From the NCBI GenBank assembly GCA_040386235.1, contig JAZKGA010000001.1:620001-684000 (forward strand): a DNA stretch of 64,000 nucleotides. The letters are read 5' to 3'. Of this stretch, positions 35,731 through 43,121 are shown piece after piece (the stretch's first letter is position 1; every line of letters starts with the position of its first letter). Position numbers and translations under genes: made by a program. The notes under the pieces are model-generated. The model searched no databases and was not told where the DNA came from. It was given only the letters and a program-made list of their open reading frames with translations. The stretch is from JAZKGA01 sp040386235. GTDB lineage: Bacteria > Pseudomonadota > Alphaproteobacteria > Micavibrionales > Micavibrionaceae.

Positions 35731-36684
35731 ATGATCGTTTTCTCACCCGGTATTGACCAGATGCTGATCGTGACGATCAGTGCGTTGGCTGCCGCCGCAT
35801 CTTTTATCGCTTTTGCCTGGCCGTACCTGAACAAGACGGAGCAGCAGGAGAAGTACCAGCGCGTTATTCAAAAGAAACGCAAAGCTTTGTTTACCGAAAC
35901 GCGGGAAGAGATTGAGAAGCGCCAGTCAGCGCGGGAAAGCCTGTCGATCCGGTTTTCGATCCAGCAGAAACTGGGCGCGTATGGTGAAAAACTGCGCGAT
36001 CAGATGTTGCAGGCCGGGATCAGGGACCCGAAAGCCCCGATGAATTTCCTGTTGGCCAAGATTATTATTCCGCTGGTCCTGGCGGCGTTTACCCTGTTGT
36101 TAATGAGCAAGGGAAATAAGGATTTCAGTGTGTCAGAGATTTACCTGGGCTGTCTGATTATGATCGGGCTGGGCTTTGCGATCCCAAGTATCCTGGTCAA
36201 GAATCATATCCAGAAAAGACAGCAGGAGATTAACATCACGTTTCCGGACTCGCTTGATATGATGCTGATCTGTGTTCAGGGCGGGATCGGGTTAGAGCAG
36301 ACGATTAACCGGGTGGCGGACGAGGTGTCGGAACACGCGCCGATCCTGGCCGAAGAACTGGGTATTTTATCCGCCGAAATGGGGATGTTAAACGACCGTC
36401 GTGCGGCGTTACAGGACTTTGCCAGGCGGGTGGGCAGCGGCGCCGCGAAATCTTTTGCCACTGCGATGATTCAGGCTGAACAATACGGGACGTCGATTTC
36501 CAACGCGATGAGGGTTATTTCCGAGGAACTGCGTGATGCCAGGATGGGCGAGGCGGAACGTAAGGCCGCATCCCTGCCGCCGAAACTGACCGTACCAATG
36601 ATCCTGTTCTTCCTGCCCGCCCTTTTTATCGTGATTTTGGGCCCCGCCTTTTTGCAGGCAGGTGCATCAGGCGCCGGACCATAG
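35731..36684 (+). CDS. tadC: Tad inner-membrane platform protein TadC
   Basis: 317 residues with membrane segments at the N-terminus, near residues 105-155 and at the C-terminus. The T2SSF domain has FPDSLDMMLICVQGGIGLEQTINRVADE. Partner of TadB and probably the last gene of the cpaA-tadC run, since the next gene is compositionally different and has its own promoter-like sequence. Confidence 0.94.
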   Translation: MIVFSPGIDQMLIVTISALAAAASFIAFAWPYLNKTEQQEKYQRVIQKKRKALFTETREEIEKRQSARESLSIRFSIQQKLGAYGEKLRDQMLQAGIRDPKAPMNFLLAKIIIPLVLAAFTLLLMSKGNKDFSVSEIYLGCLIMIGLGFAIPSILVKNHIQKRQQEINITFPDSLDMMLICVQGGIGLEQTINRVADEVSEHAPILAEELGILSAEMGMLNDRRAALQDFARRVGSGAAKSFATAMIQAEQYGTSISNAMRVISEELRDARMGEAERKAASLPPKLTVPMILFFLPALFIVILGPAFLQAGASGAGP

Positions 36685-36721
36685 AGTTATTTAGATGCCA
36701 CGTGTTTAAACTGATTCTTTG

Positions 36722-36750
36722 TTGACATATTTATTAGACTCTGATTACTT
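36722..36750 (+). promoter_or_regulatory. Candidate promoter of the A+T-rich orphan gene
   Basis: A consensus -35 TTGACA (36722-36727) and a -10-like TTACTT (36745-36750) are 17 bases apart, just before the ribosome site AGGAG at 36763. Confidence 0.4.
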
Positions 36751-36774
36751 ATGGCAAGAATTAGGAGAAATAGT

Positions 36775-37686
36775 ATGTCGGCATTTAGTTTAGGAACAGT
36801 ATTCGAGGCGGTGCGATATCCAGCACCTTATATTCCCAGACAAAAAATGGCAGTCCTTGCAAATAACTTTGCAAGCGCCAATGGATGCGCAGAATTTGCA
36901 AGTGGATCAGATAAGTCTCAGGATAATTTTCTACAGATTTTGTTACGCTCAAAGTCTCCACAAGCCTTGAATATTTTGCGCCATATTTTTGCGTATGATG
37001 TTGCTTCGCGTTCGCACAAGCAAAGTCGGCTGATAAACACGAATATCCAATCTAACCCGATTTTGTGTGCTTTTATTGACAAGTTGCCATCTAAAGAACG
37101 ATGCACGATGTTAACGTATGATATCGTTTTCCCTATTGTTGATCATGGCACTGAGAATATCATGCGATGGATGGATGAAATGACAATCACTGAGCGCGGT
37201 CAATTTCTTGCGCAAAGGGGCATTGTGGGTCTTTTGTTACATGGCACGGGAAGTGAGTCATACCGTACTTATCGCGCTCCTAAATATGTACATCCGGTTG
37301 TGCAGCAATACCTGAATGAGCAGCCAGAAGAAGGACAGAAAGCTATTCTGCAAGCCTCCTGTTATAATTATGTTATGACATTCAAAGAGGCTGGCTTGAA
37401 GCGTGTGTTAGAGGTTTTGAGTAATGACGAGTATTACCAAGTGATGTTTGATAGTGTCCGGAAAGGAGGCAGCCCGTTTGCCTGGGAATATGGTAATGCA
37501 GACACAATTATGTGCGTTAAGGCATTAAACGAACAAAATAGACAAAAATTGTCTCAAGAGGCCCAAACTGTTTGGGGTGTAGAGCCATCATCACGCAACC
37601 CACGTTCATATACATGGGCAGATGTCGTGGCATCTATTCCGACATCAGTGCCCTCAACATGTCCTGCCCCTGCGGGCATGGGCTAA
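36775..37686 (+). CDS. Hypothetical protein, A+T-rich orphan
   Basis: 303 residues from the ATG at 36775, preferred to the ATG at 36751 because AGGAGAAA lies just before it. I do not recognise a family. The protein is soluble without a signal peptide, predicted mostly helical, with a Pro/Ser/Thr-rich end and eight scattered Cys. The gene is visibly richer in A+T and uses different codons (many TTT, AAT, ATA) from the Tad genes before it, suggesting later acquisition. It lies between tadC and the convergent tadD and has its own promoter-like sequence. A Tad-related role has no support beyond position. Confidence 0.7.
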   Translation: MSAFSLGTVFEAVRYPAPYIPRQKMAVLANNFASANGCAEFASGSDKSQDNFLQILLRSKSPQALNILRHIFAYDVASRSHKQSRLINTNIQSNPILCAFIDKLPSKERCTMLTYDIVFPIVDHGTENIMRWMDEMTITERGQFLAQRGIVGLLLHGTGSESYRTYRAPKYVHPVVQQYLNEQPEEGQKAILQASCYNYVMTFKEAGLKRVLEVLSNDEYYQVMFDSVRKGGSPFAWEYGNADTIMCVKALNEQNRQKLSQEAQTVWGVEPSSRNPRSYTWADVVASIPTSVPSTCPAPAGMG

Positions 37687-38475
37687 TTAAGGCGCAGTCT
37701 TTTTCAACTCAGTCGGCGTGGTGACAGTTGTTGTCGTGGTTTTGGTCACGCTGGCCGTCTTCGCTTTATTCCCATAGATATCAGGCATGGCTGCGCCAGT
37801 ATTCGGCTGCTTGTACTGTACCTTTTCATTCAGCGTCGAAATAATGCGCAAATTGCGTTCAATTTCCACACGGCCTGGGCCCATTTTCTTGGCTTCTTGC
37901 AGAATGGCGACCGCTTCGTCAATTTTGTTCTGGTTGGCCAGGGCCAGAGCCAGGTTGTTCATGACAGGAATCTTGTCGCTTTTCCAAAGGCTTAATGCCT
38001 TGCGGAAAGAAGCCTCAGCGCCCACATGGTCGCCTTGTGCATCCTGGGCGATGCCCAGCATTTGATAGGCTTGCGGGTCATTTGGCTTTAAGGCCAGAGC
38101 CATTTGCGCATATTTGATCGCAGCGGCATAGTTGCCCAGTTCCAGCTGTAATGCGGCATATTCGCTTTTGATCTCAGCGGACGAGGCGGGATCGTTCACA
38201 AACGGGCTTAACACGGCCGAGGCTTTGGTAAAGTCCCCTTCGCGGCGTAATTGCCGGGCGTAACGGATCGCGTTGGTGGCGTTGTTCTGGTTCTTATAGA
38301 TGGCGCCGGCACTCGCGCTGCTGCCAGACTGTGCTTGGGTCGTTGCGGTTTCAATCGCGCTTGATACGCGTGCTGACCGGTCGTCACGGCTTGTGTGAAC
38401 GGTTTCAGTGCTGGCACAGCCGGCCAATAACAGAATAGATGCCAAAACAGGCAACGTGACACAGGATTTTTTCAT
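37687..38475 (-). CDS. tadD: TadD-like TPR lipoprotein
   Basis: 262 residues with GAGGTT before the ATG. The lipobox LLAGC gives Cys20. About four TPR units lie at residues 65-215 (AIRYARQLRREGDFTKASAVL, AAIKYAQMALALKPNDPQAYQMLG, AEASFRKALSLW). The tail is Thr-rich and basic. TadD is the outer-membrane lipoprotein thought to help secretin assembly. It is convergent with the orphan gene and transcribed away from the other Tad genes. Confidence 0.88.
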   Translation of the reverse strand: MKKSCVTLPVLASILLLAGCASTETVHTSRDDRSARVSSAIETATTQAQSGSSASAGAIYKNQNNATNAIRYARQLRREGDFTKASAVLSPFVNDPASSAEIKSEYAALQLELGNYAAAIKYAQMALALKPNDPQAYQMLGIAQDAQGDHVGAEASFRKALSLWKSDKIPVMNNLALALANQNKIDEAVAILQEAKKMGPGRVEIERNLRIISTLNEKVQYKQPNTGAAMPDIYGNKAKTASVTKTTTTTVTTPTELKKTAP

Positions 38476-38555
38476 TGGGAACCTCGTTATATATATGGTT
38501 TATCACTGCCCGTTTCGTCGCTGCGCGTCAAGGGTCAGCATTAAGTTAGGAAAGG

Positions 38556-39140
38556 TTATTGCGGTAAAGGGGTGGATATTGGAACGTCACCATCAGCAAT
38601 AGGGGGCGGTGCAGCTGATGTGGATACCTGTTCAGGCGGTGCCATCGGCGTTGGGACGCCGGCTTGCTGTGGCAGGTCCATTTCATGGCAGATGTCGGGG
38701 CAATAATACATGCTGTAGGCCTTACAGTCCGGCTGGGCGGCGGTACAGGCCCGACGAATGCGGACATAATTGTGCTTGGGCGGCGCGATCACGACATGCC
38801 GTTGCATGATAATGTCGCCAGCCGCATCCAGCACTTTAAAATAAGTCGTGCCGGGCTTGCGGGGCATCAGGATCAGATTGCGGCTGGTATCCGGAATGAT
38901 TTGCAGATGCGTATCATTGCCAATCAAAACATTCACGGCGGCGCGTTCTAACTGAATCGTTTCCGGCTTGTCCGGTGTCAGGCGCAGAAGGGGGTAATCG
39001 CCATCCGTACCCGCGCGCTCTGTTGCAGACGTGCTGGAAGAGGCTGTTTTTTCCTGATTAACGGGCAATTCGGCAGCAAGGACAGGAGAAAAAGAAAGCG
39101 TAACGCAGGCGACCAACAGGCCGGCAAAGAATCGTGTCAT
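38556..39140 (-). CDS. Secreted stand-alone CpaC-N-domain protein
   Basis: 194 residues from the ATG at 39140 (a TTG 21 bases upstream is possible). A signal peptide (cleavage near VLAAE, residue 22) is followed by a pilus/secretin N-type domain: IQLERAAVNVLIGNDTHLQIIPD and TTYFKVLDAAGDIIMQRHVVI, the same fold as the start of CpaC. The end of the domain holds four Cys in 26 residues (RRACTAAQPDCK, YYCPDICHE), probably two disulfides, then a Pro-rich tail. It lacks a secretin pore domain, so it is not a channel; a Tad accessory role is inferred. Confidence 0.72.
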   Translation of the reverse strand: MTRFFAGLLVACVTLSFSPVLAAELPVNQEKTASSSTSATERAGTDGDYPLLRLTPDKPETIQLERAAVNVLIGNDTHLQIIPDTSRNLILMPRKPGTTYFKVLDAAGDIIMQRHVVIAPPKHNYVRIRRACTAAQPDCKAYSMYYCPDICHEMDLPQQAGVPTPMAPPEQVSTSAAPPPIADGDVPISTPLPQ

Positions 39141-39247
39141 TAATGGAACCCCAGGAAGCAATTTTTATCTTAAGTTTAGTATATCATAGAAATAATTGAC
39201 CACCAAATCGCAGGCAGAACTGCCCTGTAAAGCCTGCTGTATAAGGG

Positions 39248-39261
39248 TTAACACGCGTTAA
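39248..39261 (+). promoter_or_regulatory. CtrA-like TTAA pair upstream of flagellin
   Basis: TTAA at 39248-39251 and 39258-39261 are 6 bases apart within GTTAAC-ACGC-GTTAAC, close to the CtrA box with 7-base spacing. It sits about 180 bases before the flagellin start. Confidence 0.3.
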
Positions 39262-39301
39262 CGATTTTGTAACTTCTCGCAGTGTAATCTGGTTTATATC
39301 G

Positions 39302-39410
39302 GAGAAGATGAAAAGAGACTTCTCATTTTATCCGGTTCGTGTAGAATCAGTGCTGAAGATATAATCGGGATGGTCCCGGCGATATCTTCCAGTTCCAAGG
39401 ATTAGGAACT
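39302..39410 (+). promoter_or_regulatory. Structured flagellin 5' leader with three hairpins
   Basis: Hairpin 1: GAGAAG (39302-39307) with CTTCTC (39319-39324). Hairpin 2: GAAGATAT (39355-39362) with ATATCTTC (39382-39389), and inside it CGGGA (39366-39370) with TCCCG (39374-39378). Hairpin 3: AGTTCC (39391-39396) with GGAACT (39405-39410). All stems are perfect; the ribosome site AGGAAGGAG follows hairpin 3. Alphaproteobacterial flagellin mRNAs can be controlled in their leader (FlbT/FlaF in Caulobacter); such control here is inferred. Confidence 0.55.
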
Positions 39411-39436
39411 GTTAAACCCTAGGAAGGAGAATACCA

Positions 39437-40267
39437 ATGCCTGTAATTGCAACCAACACATCTTCAAACACAGCCCTCGTATACTTAAACCGGAATTCCG
39501 CGGACCAAGAGCGTTCACTCGCTAAACTGTCCAGTGGTAGCCGGATTGTTGTCGCTTCTGACGACGCTGCCGGTCTTGCCGTTGCCAGCCGCTTGAAAGC
39601 TGACGTAACAACCCTTAACCAAGCTGCACGTAACGCTGTGCAAGCTCAGTCCGTTCTGAAAACTGCGGATGGCGGTCTTGCCCGTATCGGCGACATTCTG
39701 CAACGTATGAAATCACTGGCTGCGCAGGCCCTGTCCGGTTCGCTGGATACTGCAAGCCGCGGTTTCATTGACGCAGAATACCAGCAACTTCTGTCTGAGG
39801 TTGACGCTCTGGCCGGAAGCACGACCTTTAACGGTGTTGTCCTGCTGGATGCCTCTTTAGCCGATGCTGACGATGACTACCTGGTTGGTACAGATACTGC
39901 CACTGACTTGCTGGAAACAGACTTGACAGGTATTGATGCAACGGCCACCGGCCTGGGCATTAACGGTGGTGATGTTACAACCGTCGCCAACGCCACAACC
40001 GCCGCTGATGCAGTTGACGCTGCTATTGACGATGTTTCTGGCTTCCGCGCTGAAATCGGTTCTCAGATCTCACGTTTCGAATACCGCGCTGATTATATCG
40101 ACACGGCTATCGAGAACTTGAATGCTGCTGCATCGGTTATCTTGGACACTGACATTGCTGCTGAACAGTCAAACCTGGTCAGTAAGCAGGTTATGACAGA
40201 AGCGGCCATCGCGGCTTTGGCTCAGGCCAACCAGATGAAGTCTTCTCTGTTGTCCCTGGTCCGATAA
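39437..40267 (+). CDS. Flagellin
   Basis: 276 residues, at the short end for flagellin, with AGGAAGGAG before the ATG. The conserved N-terminal D0/D1 region (ALVYLNRNSADQERSLAKLSSGSRI, SDDAAGLAVASRLKADV) and C-terminal D1/D0 region (RAEIGSQISRFEYRADYIDTAIEN, ILDTDIAAEQSNLVSKQVM) are intact; the variable middle is small, so the filament surface is simple. Filament subunit exported by the flagellar type III system. It stands alone before a strong terminator, and fliD-fliS follow as a separate unit. Confidence 0.96.
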   Translation: MPVIATNTSSNTALVYLNRNSADQERSLAKLSSGSRIVVASDDAAGLAVASRLKADVTTLNQAARNAVQAQSVLKTADGGLARIGDILQRMKSLAAQALSGSLDTASRGFIDAEYQQLLSEVDALAGSTTFNGVVLLDASLADADDDYLVGTDTATDLLETDLTGIDATATGLGINGGDVTTVANATTAADAVDAAIDDVSGFRAEIGSQISRFEYRADYIDTAIENLNAAASVILDTDIAAEQSNLVSKQVMTEAAIAALAQANQMKSSLLSLVR

Positions 40268-40301
40268 TACGGCCCCCAACAGATAACTTAAAATAATAAA
40301 T

Positions 40302-40340
40302 TGGGGGAGCTGGCATAATAATTGCAGCTCCCCCATATTA
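40302..40340. terminator. Strong terminator after flagellin
   Basis: TGGGGGAGCTG (40302-40312) and CAGCTCCCCCA (40325-40335) make an 11-bp stem flanked by A/T-rich tracts on both sides, so it could work in both directions. Confidence 0.88.
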
Positions 40341-40362
40341 TTTAGGATAAGGGTTTAAGGTC

Positions 40363-42066
40363 ATGACAAACACAATCGGTTCAACAGGCACGATCAGCAC
40401 GCAAAACGGACGGACAGTTGTGTCTGGGTCCAGCTCTGGTATCGACACGTCGGCATTGATTGAGGCGGCCATTAAACAACGCACGCGCGAAGCGGATAAG
40501 CTGGACGCGCAGATCAAAAAGAACGATTTACGCATTGCCGGGTATCAGACCCTGGCTGATCTGGGCGCAGAAGTCCGGGCCAAAATGCAGAATTTGCGCC
40601 AGGTGTATGGCTCAACCAGTACTTCCAACTCAATTTTCAACCGTAAGGCGGGCGCATTATCTGTCATTACGGGATCCGGGAATGCTGGAAACATTTTGGG
40701 CGTTACATTGTCCGACAGTGCCCAGGTTGGTACGACGGAAATCGTGGTCCTTAAAAAAGCGATGGCGGCCAAGGTTGCTGGCGGCACAGTCACGGATAAA
40801 ACCGCAGATTTGGGATATACCGGCACATTTTCGATTGGCCTGGACGGTGCGACCGCGGCCAATATTAATGTGACAGCAGATATGAGCCTGCAGGAAATTG
40901 CCACAGCGATTAATGCGCAATCTTCGGGTACGAAAGTGACAGCCAGTGTTCTGAAGGTCGGTGAAAATGCGTTTCAGCTGGTCTTAACCGGTACGAACAC
41001 GGCCAAAAACATCCAAATATCCGATACTGCCGGCACGGTAATGCAGGATCTGGGCGTTATTAATGGCGGCGGCGCGTTTGTTGATGTTATTCAACCTCCG
41101 CAACAGGCTGAAATCCAGGTGGACGGCATTCTGGTGACCCGCGACAGTAACCTGATCACTGATATTCTGGACGGCGTAACGCTGAATATCAAGGCAGCAG
41201 ATACGGGAACCACGATTGCGTTAGAAGTGACGAAAGATACGACTGCGTCGGCTGATGCCATCCTTGATTTTGTCGAGGCATACAACACGTTTCGCCAATT
41301 TGTGAAAGATAACCAAGCGGTCGGCGCGGATGGATCTGTGGCTACTGGGGCTATTTTGTTCGGCGACACATTGCTGAAAACCTTGAACCAGGAAATTCAA
41401 GGGTTGCTGTCACGGTCATATAATACAGGCGACCCTGCCTTAACGACGATGCGCGACCTTGGGATCACCCTTGAAGACGACAACTTTTTGGATGTTGATG
41501 AAGAGATTCTGAATAACGTCCTTAGCAATAAATTCGATACAGTGCGCGCGATGTTTGAAACGCAGCACAGCAGTTCCAGCCCTGATTTTCGATTGTTGAA
41601 CAACACGGCTGTGGGCGATTTCGGCGCGTTGTCGATTGATATTACGGCCAGCGGTCCCGGGGCGATCAGTGCGGTGACCGTTAATGGCGAAGCAAACATG
41701 TTTGACATCAGCGGCACATCGATTATCGGTAAAAAAGGCACGCGATACGAAGGTCTCAGCTTCGCTTATATCGGGGCTGGCTCAACAACCCTGACCATGA
41801 CAATCAATCAAGGTCTGGGTGATTTGGTCAGCAACAATTTCAACCGTTATACGGACAGTACGACGGGGGAATTAACAGCCCAGATCAACCGGATTAACAG
41901 CGACAGTGATACGTTGCAGACACGTGCCGAACGGGTCCGGGAACGTGCTGAACAATTCCGCGAAAGCCTGATCGCCAAATATTCACGGATGGAGGCGTTG
42001 ATCAACTCCGCCAATTCAACCCTCGCGCAAATCCGCGCCATCCTTGGAACAAATAAAGATGACTAA
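40363..42066 (+). CDS. fliD: Flagellar filament cap FliD
   Basis: 567 residues. N-terminal FliD domain (SSGIDTSALIEAAIKQRTREADKLDAQIKKN), a variable middle with repeated beta-rich segments, and a C-terminal coiled coil (QINRINSDSDTLQTRAERVRERAEQFRESL) fit the filament cap, which guides flagellin insertion at the tip. fliS starts 8 bases before its stop. Confidence 0.95.
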   Translation: MTNTIGSTGTISTQNGRTVVSGSSSGIDTSALIEAAIKQRTREADKLDAQIKKNDLRIAGYQTLADLGAEVRAKMQNLRQVYGSTSTSNSIFNRKAGALSVITGSGNAGNILGVTLSDSAQVGTTEIVVLKKAMAAKVAGGTVTDKTADLGYTGTFSIGLDGATAANINVTADMSLQEIATAINAQSSGTKVTASVLKVGENAFQLVLTGTNTAKNIQISDTAGTVMQDLGVINGGGAFVDVIQPPQQAEIQVDGILVTRDSNLITDILDGVTLNIKAADTGTTIALEVTKDTTASADAILDFVEAYNTFRQFVKDNQAVGADGSVATGAILFGDTLLKTLNQEIQGLLSRSYNTGDPALTTMRDLGITLEDDNFLDVDEEILNNVLSNKFDTVRAMFETQHSSSSPDFRLLNNTAVGDFGALSIDITASGPGAISAVTVNGEANMFDISGTSIIGKKGTRYEGLSFAYIGAGSTTLTMTINQGLGDLVSNNFNRYTDSTTGELTAQINRINSDSDTLQTRAERVRERAEQFRESLIAKYSRMEALINSANSTLAQIRAILGTNKDD

Positions 42067-42469
42067 CCCTTATCAGCACAAAGCGACCAAAGCGTACCAG
42101 TCCGTTAACGACGAAAACATGTCGCCGTTGCAGGTTGTGGCCGAATTGTACAAGGGTATTATCAAGTTTTTGTATGAGGGCAAGGCCGCGTATGAGACTA
42201 ACAAACTGGATGTCATGAGTGAGAAGATCGCCCGCATCCTGGCAGTGATCGAAAGCCTGCAAGCCAATCTGGATTTGGATAAAGGCGGAAAAGACGCAGC
42301 CTTTCTGGAAGAGTTCTACATGATTTTGTCAGCACGCTTGGGCCGCATTCTGGATCGCCCGAATGTGGCGCATGAATTTGACCAGCTGATCGCCTATGTC
42401 ATGCCGGTTTATGAACGCTGGCACGAATTTGCCTATGGCCCGCGCAGCAGCAAGCCGGAAGAAAAGTAA
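42059..42469 (+). CDS. fliS: Flagellin-specific chaperone FliS
   Basis: 136 residues starting at the ATG at 42059 inside the end of fliD. The helical bundle has the FliS features AVAELYKGIIKFLYEGKAAYE near the N-terminus and IESLQANLDLDKGG. FliS binds the C-terminal helix of flagellin to prevent cytoplasmic polymerisation. The earlier in-frame ATG at 42044 would add residues with no FliS match. Confidence 0.93.
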   Translation: MTNPYQHKATKAYQSVNDENMSPLQVVAELYKGIIKFLYEGKAAYETNKLDVMSEKIARILAVIESLQANLDLDKGGKDAAFLEEFYMILSARLGRILDRPNVAHEFDQLIAYVMPVYERWHEFAYGPRSSKPEEK

Positions 42470-42538
42470 CAGCCCTGCAAAGGTCGGCTTTCCTGCGACG
42501 CGATTAAAATACCCTTAATCTTAAAACTGGCCCTGTTC

Positions 42539-42563
42539 TTGCATTGCTGTACTGGCAATGCAA
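42539..42563 (+). promoter_or_regulatory. Perfect 9-bp hairpin enclosing the ECF sigma start codon
   Basis: TTGCATTGC (42539-42547) pairs fully with GCAATGCAA (42555-42563) around a 7-base loop. The ATG of the ECF gene (42558-42560) is inside the 3' arm and no good ribosome site is visible, so folding should restrict initiation. It might instead be a DNA dyad bound by a regulator. Confidence 0.5.
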
Positions 42564-43121
42564 AATACCGAATTATCCATTGTTTCCCGCCTCTTGTCCG
42601 AACTTGCCGTTGGCAAGCCGCTGGCCCTGGCCCAGCTGCATGACCTGTATGGCGACAAGGTTCGCCGACTGGCGTTAAAGCTGCTGCACGCGCCCGATAT
42701 GGCCGATGATGTGACGCAGGACGTGTTCCTGGCGTTGTGGCAGGCACGGGATAAATGGCGTCAGGACGGCCCGGCCCGACTGGGGACGTGGCTGTACAAA
42801 GTCGCGGTGTTCAAATGTGCGGACAAGCGGCGGCAACAATTGCCCAGCATTGCAAATGATATTCACGATCTGCAAGATGTCTTGCCGGCCCCATCGCCTG
42901 CACCTGCCATGATGATGCGGGACAGCCTGACAAAGCTGTTGCAGGATTTACCGCGGCAACAGCAGATCGCGATGCACCTGCATTACACGAATGATATGGA
43001 TGTAGATCAGATTGCCAAAGCGTTGGGCAGCACGGAACTGGCGGTTCGCAGCCTTTTAAAACGGGCCAAGCAGACGCTGCGGCAAAAACTGCCCGGCCAG
43101 TTGAACGATTACCTGAATTAG
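42558..43121 (+). CDS. ECF-type RNA polymerase sigma factor
   Basis: 187 residues. Region 2 (LHDLYGDKVRRLALKLLHAPDMADDVTQDVFLALWQ, about 27-62) with the -10 recognition helix and TWLYKVAVFKCADKRR, and region 4 (LPRQQQIAMHLHYTNDMDVDQIAKALGSTELAVRSLLKRAKQTL) are clear; region 3 is missing, as in ECF factors. The ATG lies within a hairpin. No anti-sigma gene is adjacent: upstream is fliS, downstream the convergent RND gene with a shared stop. Targets are unknown. Confidence 0.9.
   Translation: MQNTELSIVSRLLSELAVGKPLALAQLHDLYGDKVRRLALKLLHAPDMADDVTQDVFLALWQARDKWRQDGPARLGTWLYKVAVFKCADKRRQQLPSIANDIHDLQDVLPAPSPAPAMMMRDSLTKLLQDLPRQQQIAMHLHYTNDMDVDQIAKALGSTELAVRSLLKRAKQTLRQKLPGQLNDYLN

Noticed and set aside
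42558..43121. Flagellar sigma28 (FliA) despite its place after fliS
   Set aside because: Region 3 is absent and the length fits an ECF factor.
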